Part shown: positions 1-7,259 of the stretch, piece by piece
How positions within the stretch are numbered: the stretch's first letter is position 1
Layout of the letters: each line of letters begins with the position of its first letter
Assembly (NCBI GenBank): GCA_046759865.1
Contig: JBHIDB010000029.1
Location: 1-12,842, forward strand
From: JAJISK01 sp046759865
GTDB taxonomy: Archaea; Thermoplasmatota; Thermoplasmata; RBG-16-68-12; JAJISG01
DNA length: 12,842 nucleotides
Reading direction: 5' to 3'
Made by a program: the position numbers and the translations under genes
Notes under the pieces: model-generated
Seen by the model: the letters and a program-made list of their open reading frames with translations, nothing else
Database searches by the model: none
Told to the model about the DNA's origin: nothing

Positions 1-845
1 TGGAGTTCCTCTTCACCGACAGCATTTCCGTGTTCGACAAGGTCATCCCGTCCCAGATTCCCAAGAAGGGGGAAACGCTCTGCCGCACGAGTGCCTTCTG
101 GTTTGACCGGGCGCCCAGCCTGGACATCCGCCACCACTTGCTGAAGGTCCTCGACGGGAACCGGATGCGGGTGCGCCGGGTCGAGGTCATCCCCGATTAC
201 TCCAAGTTGACGTCCGAGACAAAAAGCTACCTCATCCCCCTGGAGTGGGTGGCCCGCTACTACGTGGCCGGCTCCTTGCTCGACCGCTTGGAGAAGGGGA
301 AGGAGGACCCCAGGGACCTCGGATTCCCCTCTTCGAAGCTCCCGGAGTACGGGACCCGCCTCCCCGAGCCCTACCTGGAGGTGACCACGAAGTTGGAGCC
401 GACGGACCGCCTGCTTACCCGGGACGAGGCCTTGGACATCTCGGGCCTCACCGCCTCGGAGTTCGACGAGATCTGGGAGTCCGTCTTGCGGATGGACAGG
501 ACCATCCAGGACGAAGTCGCGCGGCGCGGCCTCATCCACGTGGATGGGAAGAAGGAGTTCGCCATGGACGGCGAGCGGGCCGCGATGCTCGTGGACACCT
601 TCGGGACCGCAGACGAGGACCGGTTCTGGGATCGGGGCGAGTACGACGAGGGCCGGTTCGTGGAGCTCAGCAAGGAGTTCGTGCGCCAGCACTATCGGGA
701 CACCGGCTACCACGAGGCCCTGTATGGCGCCCGCGAACGGGGTGCGACGGAGCCCGACATCCCCGCCCTCCCCGAGCCCATGATCCAGCAGGTCAGCGAT
801 CTCTACGTGAGCCTCTTTGAGCGCCTCACGGGCCTCAATTTCTGA
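1..845 (+). CDS. purC: Phosphoribosylaminoimidazole-succinocarboxamide synthase (SAICAR synthetase), 5' end missing
   Basis: This enzyme joins aspartate to CAIR using ATP to give SAICAR in cytosolic de novo purine synthesis. The reading frame is open from base 3 with no stop, and its first visible residues (EFLFTDSISVFDKVIPSQIP) already match the family interior, so the true start lies left of the window; the GTG at position 30 is not the start. About 280 residues are visible. The first family signature appears as LIPLEWVARYYVAGSLLDRL, and the second signature region as GLIHVDGKKEFAMDGE, where the acidic and lysine residues of the ATP/aspartate site sit. The C-terminal helix region ending in FERLTGLNF is complete. 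The gene ends in TGA and is followed by an 86 bp gap containing the ilvE promoter, so it is not obviously co-transcribed with ilvE. Family assignment is firm; the N-terminus cannot be judged. Confidence 0.95.
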   Translation, partial: EFLFTDSISVFDKVIPSQIPKKGETLCRTSAFWFDRAPSLDIRHHLLKVLDGNRMRVRRVEVIPDYSKLTSETKSYLIPLEWVARYYVAGSLLDRLEKGKEDPRDLGFPSSKLPEYGTRLPEPYLEVTTKLEPTDRLLTRDEALDISGLTASEFDEIWESVLRMDRTIQDEVARRGLIHVDGKKEFAMDGERAAMLVDTFGTADEDRFWDRGEYDEGRFVELSKEFVRQHYRDTGYHEALYGARERGATEPDIPALPEPMIQQVSDLYVSLFERLTGLNF

Positions 846-889
846 GGAGAGAAGCTAAATTTCGCCCCGCGAGTTTCACGAAAAGACCC

Positions 890-897
890 TTTAATAG
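890..897 (+). promoter_or_regulatory. Archaeal TATA box of the ilvE-sucCD operon
   Basis: TTTAATAG is preceded by a purine-rich BRE-like stretch (CGAAAAGACC). Its centre lies about 38 bp before the ATG at 932, which predicts a transcript starting near 918-920 and a leader of about 12 nt containing GAGGCAGAGG as ribosome binding site. This placement argues against the TTG at 917 as the start codon. Confidence 0.6.
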
Positions 898-931
898 GGC
901 GACCCCTATCTGCGAATTGAGGCAGAGGGCC

Positions 932-1816
932 ATGGAACTCTTGGCCTACGTTGACGGCGAGTTTTTGGCGGAGTCAGACGCGAAGGTGTCTATTTTCGAC
1001 CACGGACTCCTCTACGGCGATGGAGTCTTCGAGGGCATCCGGGCCTACAGCGGACGGGTCTTTCGCCTGGACGATCACCTGCGCCGGCTCTACGATTCCG
1101 CCAAGGCCATCCACCTGGAGGTCCCCCTCCCCGTGGACGAACTGCGAGACCTCATCCTCGAACTCTGCCGCCGGAACGAGCTGGAGGAAGGCTACATCCG
1201 CCCCGTCGTGACCCGGGGGCGCGGAGACCTTGGATTGGATCCTCGGAAGGTGAGGGGTGGGCCCACCGTGGTCATTATCGCGCGACCTTTCGAGGTCCTC
1301 TACGGGGACAAGTACGATGAGGGCCTCGAGCTGATTACCTCCTCCTATCGGCGCGTGCCGTCCCAGTCCGTCAGTCCGAACATCAAGTCGTTGAACTACC
1401 TGAACCAGATTCTCGCTCGGGTCGAGGCGAACATCCACGACGCGGATGAGGCCCTCCTCCTAGACGTCCAGGGCTACGTGAGCGAGGCCTCGGCCGACAA
1501 CTTCTTCATCGTGCGGGATGAGGTCCTCCACACACCCCTCACGGTCTCCATCCTCCAAGGAGTCACCCGACAGACCGTTCTGGAGATCGCAGAGGAGCTG
1601 GGGTATGAGGCCCGGGAGCGGTTCTTCACCCTCTTCGACGTCTACGGTGCCGACGAGGCCTTCATCACCGGCACCGCCGCAGAGATCGGACCCGTGGTCC
1701 GGGTGGACGACCGGGTCATCGGGGACGGGAAACCCGGACGGATCACGAAGCAGATCACGGCCCGGTTCCGAGACCTCGTGCGCTCCACCGGGACCCCCAT
1801 CTTCGAGAAGGCGTGA
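932..1816 (+). CDS. ilvE: Branched-chain amino acid aminotransferase (class IV PLP fold)
   Basis: The protein moves the amino group between glutamate/2-oxoglutarate and leucine, isoleucine or valine and their 2-oxo acids. From the ATG at 932 it is 294 aa, the usual length. Visible family marks are the N-terminal IFDHGLLYGDGVFEGIRAY, an arginine-rich TRGRGDLGLD segment near 94-103, the PLP-binding lysine K152 in SPNIKSLNYLNQ, the cofactor-contacting EASADNFF, and a C-terminal GTAAEIGPV loop. An in-frame TTG at 917 would add five residues but falls at the predicted transcription start, so the ATG is preferred. It is first in a tight operon: sucC starts 25 nt after its stop. The fold-type IV family also contains D-amino-acid transaminase and aminodeoxychorismate lyase; the length and active-site context favour the branched-chain enzyme, but substrate range is not proven by sequence. 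Confidence 0.9.
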   Translation: MELLAYVDGEFLAESDAKVSIFDHGLLYGDGVFEGIRAYSGRVFRLDDHLRRLYDSAKAIHLEVPLPVDELRDLILELCRRNELEEGYIRPVVTRGRGDLGLDPRKVRGGPTVVIIARPFEVLYGDKYDEGLELITSSYRRVPSQSVSPNIKSLNYLNQILARVEANIHDADEALLLDVQGYVSEASADNFFIVRDEVLHTPLTVSILQGVTRQTVLEIAEELGYEARERFFTLFDVYGADEAFITGTAAEIGPVVRVDDRVIGDGKPGRITKQITARFRDLVRSTGTPIFEKA

Positions 1817-1841
1817 GCCTTTCCACCCCCGGGGCGTGGTC

Positions 1842-2939
1842 GTGAAGTTTCCCGAGTACCGAGCGAAACAGGTCTTTCGCAAGTACGGCATCCCGATTCC
1901 GGAAGGCGTGGTCGTCCAATCCCCTGAGGAAGTGGTGGATCCGCCCCTCCCAACGGTCGCAAAGGCCCAGGTCCTGGCGGGGGGCCGAATGAAGGCCGGA
2001 GGCATCCGATTTGCCGAGTCCCTGGCGGACGTGAAGGAGGCAGTGGAGGCCATCCTGGAGTTGGAGATTGACGGGTATGGCGTATTCAGTGTCCTCCTAG
2101 AGGAGAAGCTGCCTATCGCCCGGGAACTCTACCTGAGCCTGACCATCGACCGGAGCAAGAGGGCTCCCCTCCTCATGGCCTCGACCGAGGGTGGAATCGA
2201 CATCGAGGGAGTCCCTGACGAGAAGATCTTCCGAGTCCGAATCCCACCCCTGATAGGGATGCAGCCCTACATCCTACGGCGTCTGCAACACGCCCTCGGT
2301 TTCGAGGGAAAGCAAGGGCAGACCCTCGCCGACATCGCCTCGGCGCTCTTCCGCCTCTTCGAGGGGGAGGACGCGGAATTGGCGGAAATCAACCCCCTGG
2401 TCGTCACGCCGGAAGGGAGCCTGGTTGCTGGGGATGCGAAGTTGGTTCTCGAGGATAACGCGCTCTTCCGCCACCCGGAATACGAGGATGTGGAGCAGGA
2501 ACTCACATCTCTTGAGATGGAGGCCCGCGAGCGTGGAATCGCCTTCGTGCAGCTGGAAGGGGACATCGGGGTAATCGCCAACGGCGCGGGCCTCACCATG
2601 GCTACGATGGATGTCCTGCACTTGAGCGGCGGAAAGCCTGGAGTCTTTCTCGACCTAGGGGGGACGGACGACCCAGAACTTGTGAAAGAAGCCTTCCTGC
2701 TCATGGTTAAGGCGCGGCCCGGTGTCATCTTCCTGAACATCTTCGGCGGCATCACGAAGTCCGACACAGTTGCGATGGGGGTTCGGGAGGCTTTGGAAGA
2801 ATCGAAGACCGACATCCCGGTCGTGGCCCGCATCCGCGGCGTCAACGAGGACAGAGCCCGCAAACTCCTCCGGGAAGCGGGGATGGTCGCGCATCTCGAT
2901 CTCGATCGCGCGGCGCAGGCCGTGGTCGGGGGTGACTAG
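1842..2939 (+). CDS. sucC: Succinyl-CoA synthetase (ADP-forming) beta subunit
   Basis: This is the ATP-grasp and nucleotide-binding subunit of succinyl-CoA:ADP ligase, which pairs with SucD to interconvert succinyl-CoA + ADP + Pi and succinate + ATP. From GTG 1842 it is 365 aa and begins MKFPEYRAKQVFRKYGIP, the normal SucC N-terminus. GTG 1836 is an alternative two codons upstream. The open frame continues leftward into ilvE but that part is not SucC-like. Visible motifs are VAKAQVLAGGRMKAGG (ATP-grasp), MASTEGGIDIE, AEINPLVVTPEG (metal and nucleotide contact), GDIGVIANGAGLTMATMD and FLNIFGGITKSD (phosphohistidine and subunit-interface side). It is slightly short against about 388 aa in E. 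coli, from loop shortening. SucD follows after 2 nt, so the two are translationally coupled. Some archaeal members act on other acyl-CoAs, so the substrate may be broader than succinate. Confidence 0.93.
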   Translation: MKFPEYRAKQVFRKYGIPIPEGVVVQSPEEVVDPPLPTVAKAQVLAGGRMKAGGIRFAESLADVKEAVEAILELEIDGYGVFSVLLEEKLPIARELYLSLTIDRSKRAPLLMASTEGGIDIEGVPDEKIFRVRIPPLIGMQPYILRRLQHALGFEGKQGQTLADIASALFRLFEGEDAELAEINPLVVTPEGSLVAGDAKLVLEDNALFRHPEYEDVEQELTSLEMEARERGIAFVQLEGDIGVIANGAGLTMATMDVLHLSGGKPGVFLDLGGTDDPELVKEAFLLMVKARPGVIFLNIFGGITKSDTVAMGVREALEESKTDIPVVARIRGVNEDRARKLLREAGMVAHLDLDRAAQAVVGGD

Positions 2940-2941
2940 AG

Positions 2942-3805
2942 ATGTCCATTCTCCTGGACGAAACTTCCCGCGTCCTGGTTCAGGGGATTACGGGCCATCA
3001 GGGCCGTTTTCATACCAAGGCCAGTCTCGCGTACGGGACGAAGATTGTGGCGGGGGTAACCCCTGGGAAGGGAAGCACGGATGTCCATGGGGTCCCCGTC
3101 TTCGAAGCGATCCAGGACGCCGTCGACGCGACCGGCGCGGACACCTCTTTCTTCCTGGTTCCCGCCCCTCATGCCAAGGACGCCGCCATCGAGGCCATCG
3201 AGGCGGACATCCGTCTGCTGGTTCTGATCACGGAGCGAATCCCCTTCCACGACGCTTTGGACATCGTCGCCTACGCCAAGGTGCGGGGAACGACGGTAAT
3301 CGGCCCGAACTGCCCGGGAATCATTTCCCCAGGCAAATCCAAGGTCGGGATCATGCCCGGCCACATCTTTCAGCCTGGCCGAGTGGGAGTTCTCTCGCGG
3401 TCCGGAACGCTGACCTACGAGATCGTGAACGCAATTACGGAAGCAGGTGAGGGCCAGAGCACGGCGGTGGGCATCGGGGGGGACGCCATTATCGGCACGA
3501 ACTTTGTGGAGGGGCTGCGGCTCCTCGAGGAGGATGAGGACACAGAACGAATCGTCCTTGTCGGGGAGATCGGGGGGACCGCGGAGGAGGAGGCCGCGGC
3601 GTTCATCACCGCGCATGTGGACAAGCCTGTGGTCGCCTACGTGGCAGGACAGACGGCCCCACCGGGACGAAGAATGGGGCATGCAGGCGCAATCATTAAC
3701 CGAGGGACGGGGACGGCCGCAACGAAGGTTGACGCCTTTCGACGTGCGGGTGTGCCCGTTGCGAAGGTCCCGTCACAGATGCCAGAACTGATCGGCGCCA
3801 CCTGA
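2942..3805 (+). CDS. sucD: Succinyl-CoA synthetase (ADP-forming) alpha subunit
   Basis: This is the CoA-binding and phosphohistidine-carrying subunit that partners SucC. At 287 aa it has the full family length. The N-terminal Rossmann CoA-binding domain shows VLVQGITGHQGRFHTK and VTPGKGS; the middle carries IGPNCPGIISPGKSKVGIMP. The catalytic histidine that is phosphorylated is H247 in RMGHAGAI, and the C-terminal segment follows as in the family. The ATG lies two bases after the sucC stop, with GGGGTGA at the end of sucC serving as ribosome binding site. The order ilvE-sucC-sucD from one promoter suggests joint control. The gene is last in the operon: it is followed by a 190 bp gap with an inverted repeat and the separate topA promoter. 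Confidence 0.95.
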   Translation: MSILLDETSRVLVQGITGHQGRFHTKASLAYGTKIVAGVTPGKGSTDVHGVPVFEAIQDAVDATGADTSFFLVPAPHAKDAAIEAIEADIRLLVLITERIPFHDALDIVAYAKVRGTTVIGPNCPGIISPGKSKVGIMPGHIFQPGRVGVLSRSGTLTYEIVNAITEAGEGQSTAVGIGGDAIIGTNFVEGLRLLEEDEDTERIVLVGEIGGTAEEEAAAFITAHVDKPVVAYVAGQTAPPGRRMGHAGAIINRGTGTAATKVDAFRRAGVPVAKVPSQMPELIGAT

Positions 3806-3880
3806 GGCGCAGGAAGGCGTGCAGAGGAAGCGGGCCTCGCGTCCGTCTGGAGGGCGGGCCGCCTGGCCCCTCGGCCTCCG

Positions 3881-3900
3881 TGGGAGACGCCATTCTCCCA
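3881..3900 (+). terminator. Perfect 7-6-7 inverted repeat after sucD
   Basis: TGGGAGA and TCTCCCA flank the six-base loop CGCCAT. The repeat lies 76-95 nt after the sucD stop and 64 bp before the topA TATA box. It is followed by a moderately T-rich stretch (GGTTGGTTCGTTC). A second short stem, GGGCC-GCCT-GGCCC, lies just before it at 3856-3869. It could end the ilvE-sucCD transcript or be a protein-binding site; archaeal terminators often need only a T-run, so the function is uncertain. Confidence 0.35.
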
Positions 3901-3963
3901 GGTTGGTTCGTTCACCCACCTCCTCTAAAGGTTCATCGGCCCGTGAAAACCGCTCCCGAACGG

Positions 3964-3971
3964 TTATATAA
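3964..3971 (+). promoter_or_regulatory. Archaeal TATA box of topA
   Basis: TTATATAA is a near-consensus TATA box. Its centre is about 28 bp before GTG 3996, predicting a nearly leaderless mRNA. A GGGGCC element follows four bases later. The box is overlapped by a short inverted repeat, AACCG (3948-3952) and CGGTT (3961-3965). Confidence 0.75.
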
Positions 3972-3995
3972 GAGGGGCCAGCCATCGAATCAACC

Positions 3996-6293
3996 GTGAA
4001 GCGGCTCGTTGTTGCCGAGAAGAACATCGCCGCCCGGAAGATCGCGGCCTTCCTCTCCGGGGGAGATTTCCAGCGGGAGACCCTCGGAAAAGTCCCCACC
4101 TACCACTTCGAGAAGGACGGGGACGAGTGGGCCGTCATGGGCCTGAAGGGCCACATCGTGGAGTGGGACTACCCGCGGCGGCTCCGCTCATGGTCCCGAA
4201 TCGACCCTCAGGAGCTGATCCAGTCCAAGCCCATCAAGAAGACCACGGAGCGGGGCATCATGAGCGCCCTCCAGGTTCTCGCCTTCGGGGTGCAGGAGGT
4301 CATCGTGGCTACGGACTTCGACCGAGAGGGAGAGCTCATCGGCGTCGAGGCCTTGGAGATCATCCGCGAGGTGAGCCCCGACGTGCCCGTGCGGCGTGCC
4401 CGCTTCAGCGCCCTCACGGCACCGGATGTGCTGCGGGCCTTCGAGGAGCCCGAGGAGCTAAACCTTCATCTCGCCCAATCGGCCGCGACGCGTCAGTTTG
4501 TGGATCTGGCGTGGGGCGCGACCCTCACTCGCGTGGTGTCCATCGCTGCGAAGCAACTGTGGAACGATTACCTGAGCATCGGGCGCGTCCAGAGCCCGAC
4601 CCTCGCCCTCATTGTGGCCCGGGAGGAGGAGGTCACGTCCTTCGTCCCCGAGAAATTCTGGAAAATCCGTGCGACGTTTGAGAAGACCGATCAGTCCTTC
4701 GTCGGCGACCACAAGAAGGGTCGGTTCTGGGATCAAGCCGAGGCGGAGAGAGTCATGCAACGTCTCGAAGGAGCCGACGAGGCCGCTGTGACCGAGTTCG
4801 AGGTCAGCCAGAGAAGGGAGAAGCCCCCTGCGCCGTTCAACACGACCTCCTTCCTTGGCCAGGCGAGCCAGATGGGGATGACTGCGTATCGGGCAATGCG
4901 GGTCGCCGAGGGTCTGTACAACAAGGGATACATCAGCTACCCGAGGACCGACAATACGGTTTACCCGAAGAGCCTCCCTCTCCAAACCATCCTCGGGGAC
5001 CTCGGTTCCTCCAGCCTTGCCGAGGAAGCGAACTGGGTCTCCAAGAACCGGAGACGCTCTCCTACGCGGGGAACGAAGGAGACCACAGATCACCCACCCA
5101 TCCACCCGGTTGCGGCGGCCACCCGATCCAAACTACGAGGTGAGAATTGGAAGGTCTACGAGCTCATCGTCCGCCGCTTCCTGGCAACCCTCTCCCCGGA
5201 CAGCGTTCTCCAAACCAAGAAGGCGACGCTGGAAGCCCGGGGGGAGACGTTCGTGGTGCGGGGCCTAACGAGTGTGGAACGCGGTTGGAGATATCCGTAC
5301 CCCTACCGTCCGGTGAAGGAGGTCACTTTGCCCGACCTGTTTCAGGGGGACCGCGTCAGGGTCCTCCAAGTCGAGATGGCCGAAGGCGAGACGCAGCCGC
5401 CCGCCCGGTACACCCAGGGACGCCTGATCCAGAAGATGGAGGGCGAAGGCCTCGGTACGAAGGCCACACGACACGAGGCGATTCAGAAGCTCTACGGTCG
5501 ACGCTACATCCAAGGCGACCCCATCCAGCCCACCCCCTCTGGCAAGACTCTCATCACGGCCCTCCAGGACCACGTCCCTCCCATCACCCAGTCGGAGATG
5601 ACTGCCCTCCTGGAGGAGGAGATGGATCGGGTTGCCCGAGGCGAAAGAACGATGGAGGAAGTGGTCTCGGAGTCCAAGGAAATGTTGTCCGAAGCCGTTT
5701 ACAGCCTCCAGGAACACGAGGAGGAGATCGGGCAGGAGATCCAGGAAGCCCTGCGCGAACAGCGCACCCTCGGGACCTGCCTCGAGTGCGGTTCCCACCT
5801 AGTCATCAAACGCTCGCGCTGGGGCAACACCTTCGTGGGCTGCGAGGGCTACCCGAAGTGCAAGGTCACCTTCAACCTGCCGAAGCGAGGGGCAGTGGAA
5901 CCATCGGGGACGGTGTGTAAGGTCTGCGGCGTCCCCACAGTCCAGGTTACCCATCGTCGGAAGGTCGAGGAGAAGTGCATCAATGAAGAGTGCGAGGTCT
6001 TCCTCGCGGAGAACCGGATCGGCATTTGCCCTTCGTGTGGGGGGAACCTCCTGCAACGGAGCGCTCGGGGAGGCAAGCGTTTCGTCGGGTGCACCGGATA
6101 CCCGGAGTGCAACGTCACCTACCCCCTGCCCCAGCGCGGCCTCGTGACCCCCTTGCCCGAAGCGTGTGAGGTCTGCGAGTCCCCTCGGGTGCGAATCTAT
6201 GCCGGCCGCCGACCCTGGACAACGTGCATCAACTTCGATTGCCCGACCAACGAGCAGGCCAAGGCACGGGCTCAGGTCGCGAAAGGTTCGTAG
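3996..6293 (+). CDS. topA: DNA topoisomerase I, archaeal type IA, with four C-terminal zinc ribbons
   Basis: The enzyme relaxes negatively supercoiled DNA by cutting one strand through a 5'-phosphotyrosine. The protein is 765 aa. The N-terminal TOPRIM domain has E8 (VVAEKN) and the acidic triad D107-F-D109-R-E111. The catalytic tyrosine is Y315 in GYISYPRTDN, and HPPIHP near 369-374 and EGLGTKATRH are conserved further on. The C-terminus holds four Cys4 motifs: C595/598/616/622, C641/644/661/666, C678/681/699/705 and C724/727/744/749. GTG 3996 is chosen because the protein begins at the expected MKRLVVAEKN and the TATA box sits 28 bp upstream. The gene is transcribed alone. Its last 22 bp overlap the 3' end of the convergent dehydratase gene. 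There is no helicase part, so it is not reverse gyrase. Confidence 0.95.
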   Translation: MKRLVVAEKNIAARKIAAFLSGGDFQRETLGKVPTYHFEKDGDEWAVMGLKGHIVEWDYPRRLRSWSRIDPQELIQSKPIKKTTERGIMSALQVLAFGVQEVIVATDFDREGELIGVEALEIIREVSPDVPVRRARFSALTAPDVLRAFEEPEELNLHLAQSAATRQFVDLAWGATLTRVVSIAAKQLWNDYLSIGRVQSPTLALIVAREEEVTSFVPEKFWKIRATFEKTDQSFVGDHKKGRFWDQAEAERVMQRLEGADEAAVTEFEVSQRREKPPAPFNTTSFLGQASQMGMTAYRAMRVAEGLYNKGYISYPRTDNTVYPKSLPLQTILGDLGSSSLAEEANWVSKNRRRSPTRGTKETTDHPPIHPVAAATRSKLRGENWKVYELIVRRFLATLSPDSVLQTKKATLEARGETFVVRGLTSVERGWRYPYPYRPVKEVTLPDLFQGDRVRVLQVEMAEGETQPPARYTQGRLIQKMEGEGLGTKATRHEAIQKLYGRRYIQGDPIQPTPSGKTLITALQDHVPPITQSEMTALLEEEMDRVARGERTMEEVVSESKEMLSEAVYSLQEHEEEIGQEIQEALREQRTLGTCLECGSHLVIKRSRWGNTFVGCEGYPKCKVTFNLPKRGAVEPSGTVCKVCGVPTVQVTHRRKVEEKCINEECEVFLAENRIGICPSCGGNLLQRSARGGKRFVGCTGYPECNVTYPLPQRGLVTPLPEACEVCESPRVRIYAGRRPWTTCINFDCPTNEQAKARAQVAKGS
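5778..6242 (+). repeat. Tandem duplication of an 83-residue double zinc-ribbon unit inside topA
   Basis: Each unit has a type A ribbon (CxxC, then a FVGCxGYPxC segment) followed by a type B ribbon (CxxC, then CINxxC). All eight cysteines of unit 1 recur exactly 83 residues later in unit 2, for example C595/C678, C641/C724 and C666/C749. The A ribbons also share the following PLP/QRG-like segment. This points to a clean in-frame duplication of about 249 bp, now diverged. Confidence 0.8.
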
Positions 6294-7249
6294 CCGGTGA
6301 GAAGGTCTCGAAGCTTCCCCTCCCCGATGTTGTGACCCGTGAGCACCAGAACAACACGCTTGCCCAGCCACCGATCCCGGTACCGGAAGGCGGCCGCAAG
6401 GGGTGCGGCGGCGGCCCCTTCTGCAATCAGGTGCGCCTTCCACAGGTATGTGGCCACTGCCTGCCCGAGTTCGTCATCGGAGACCAGCAGGAGGTCATCC
6501 AAGTTCTTCCATAGGATCTTCATGGTCAACGCGAAGGGAACGCGAGTCTGGAGCCCCTCGGCGAAGGTATCGGAGCTGGGCATCTCCACCATCTTGTGTT
6601 CTCTCCACGATCGGTAGAAGGCGGGGGCCCTCTCCGACTGGACGCCGATGACCTCGGCCTCGGGTCGAAGGGCTCGGATGACCGTGCTGTAGCCGGACGC
6701 CCCGCTCCCTCCCCCGACGGGAACCAAGAACACGTCTGCATTAGGAGCCTGACGTGTGGCCTCGAGGGCCGCCGTCCCCACCCCCGCGATCAAGTGGGGC
6801 TCATTGGCGGAGTGGATGTAACGATAGCCCCTCGCAAGGGCCTCGGCCTCCACCCATTCTCGGGCTTCATCGAAGTCCTTGCCGTGGAGGACCACCTCGG
6901 CGCCCAGCGCCTCCATGGCCGCCACCTTGACCGGGTTCGCCTCCGCAGGGGCCCCGATGATGACGTGAGCCCCGAACTGGCGGCCTGAGAACGCGATGGA
7001 TTGGCCGTGATTTCCGGTGGACGATGCGATGATGCCGGCGCTCCTCTCCTCCGACGACAGGTGGGACAGAAGGTTGAGGCCTCCGCGAATCTTGAAGGAG
7101 CCCGTGGGAAGCAGGCTCTCCAGCTTGATGCGGACGTCGAATCCTAGGAGCTGCGACAGCGCAGGCGACGGCAAGAGAGGAGTTGGGTCCAGGTAGGGAC
7201 GGATGGTCTGTTCCGCCTCGCGGATGTCCTCAAGGGTCGGGGGCTCCAT
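6272..7249 (-). CDS. PLP-dependent threonine/serine dehydratase-like enzyme, no regulatory domain
   Basis: The fold-type II PLP family removes water and ammonia from threonine or serine to give 2-oxobutyrate or pyruvate. The protein is 325 aa, the length of a bare catalytic domain; the C-terminal ACT-like domain of biosynthetic IlvA is absent, which suggests no isoleucine feedback. K53 in LLPTGSFKIRGG is the PLP lysine. The substrate/cofactor loop is SSTGNHGQS (76-84), and the phosphate-binding glycine loop is GGGSG (179-183). The C-terminal cofactor-ring motif reads TGHNIG where many relatives have SGGN, so substrate choice is uncertain; other members of the fold (threonine synthase-like, diaminopropionate lyase-like) cannot be excluded. 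Its ATG is 10 nt after the M29-like gene, so the two form an operon read from the upstream promoter. Confidence 0.8.
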   Translation of the reverse strand: MEPPTLEDIREAEQTIRPYLDPTPLLPSPALSQLLGFDVRIKLESLLPTGSFKIRGGLNLLSHLSSEERSAGIIASSTGNHGQSIAFSGRQFGAHVIIGAPAEANPVKVAAMEALGAEVVLHGKDFDEAREWVEAEALARGYRYIHSANEPHLIAGVGTAALEATRQAPNADVFLVPVGGGSGASGYSTVIRALRPEAEVIGVQSERAPAFYRSWREHKMVEMPSSDTFAEGLQTRVPFALTMKILWKNLDDLLLVSDDELGQAVATYLWKAHLIAEGAAAAPLAAAFRYRDRWLGKRVVLVLTGHNIGEGKLRDLLTGYEPFAT

Positions 7250-7259
7250 GGGACCCGTT

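Noticed and set aside
30..32. GTG at 30 as the purC start
   Set aside because: Family-conserved residues continue in frame upstream to the window edge, so the gene is cut, not started here.
917..931. TTG at 917 as the ilvE start
   Set aside because: It lies at the predicted transcription start and only adds MRQRA; the ATG at 932 gives the usual N-terminus and has GAGGCAGAGG before it.
1518..1841. Leftward extension of the sucC reading frame over the end of ilvE
   Set aside because: The translated part is Ser/Arg/Pro-rich and unlike SucC; it is an out-of-frame shadow of ilvE. The family N-terminus starts at 1842.
3841..3925. GC-rich structured stretch with GGTTCG considered as a tRNA or small RNA gene
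   Set aside because: The loop is TTCGTTC, not TTCRANN, and no cloverleaf forms; only short hairpins are visible.
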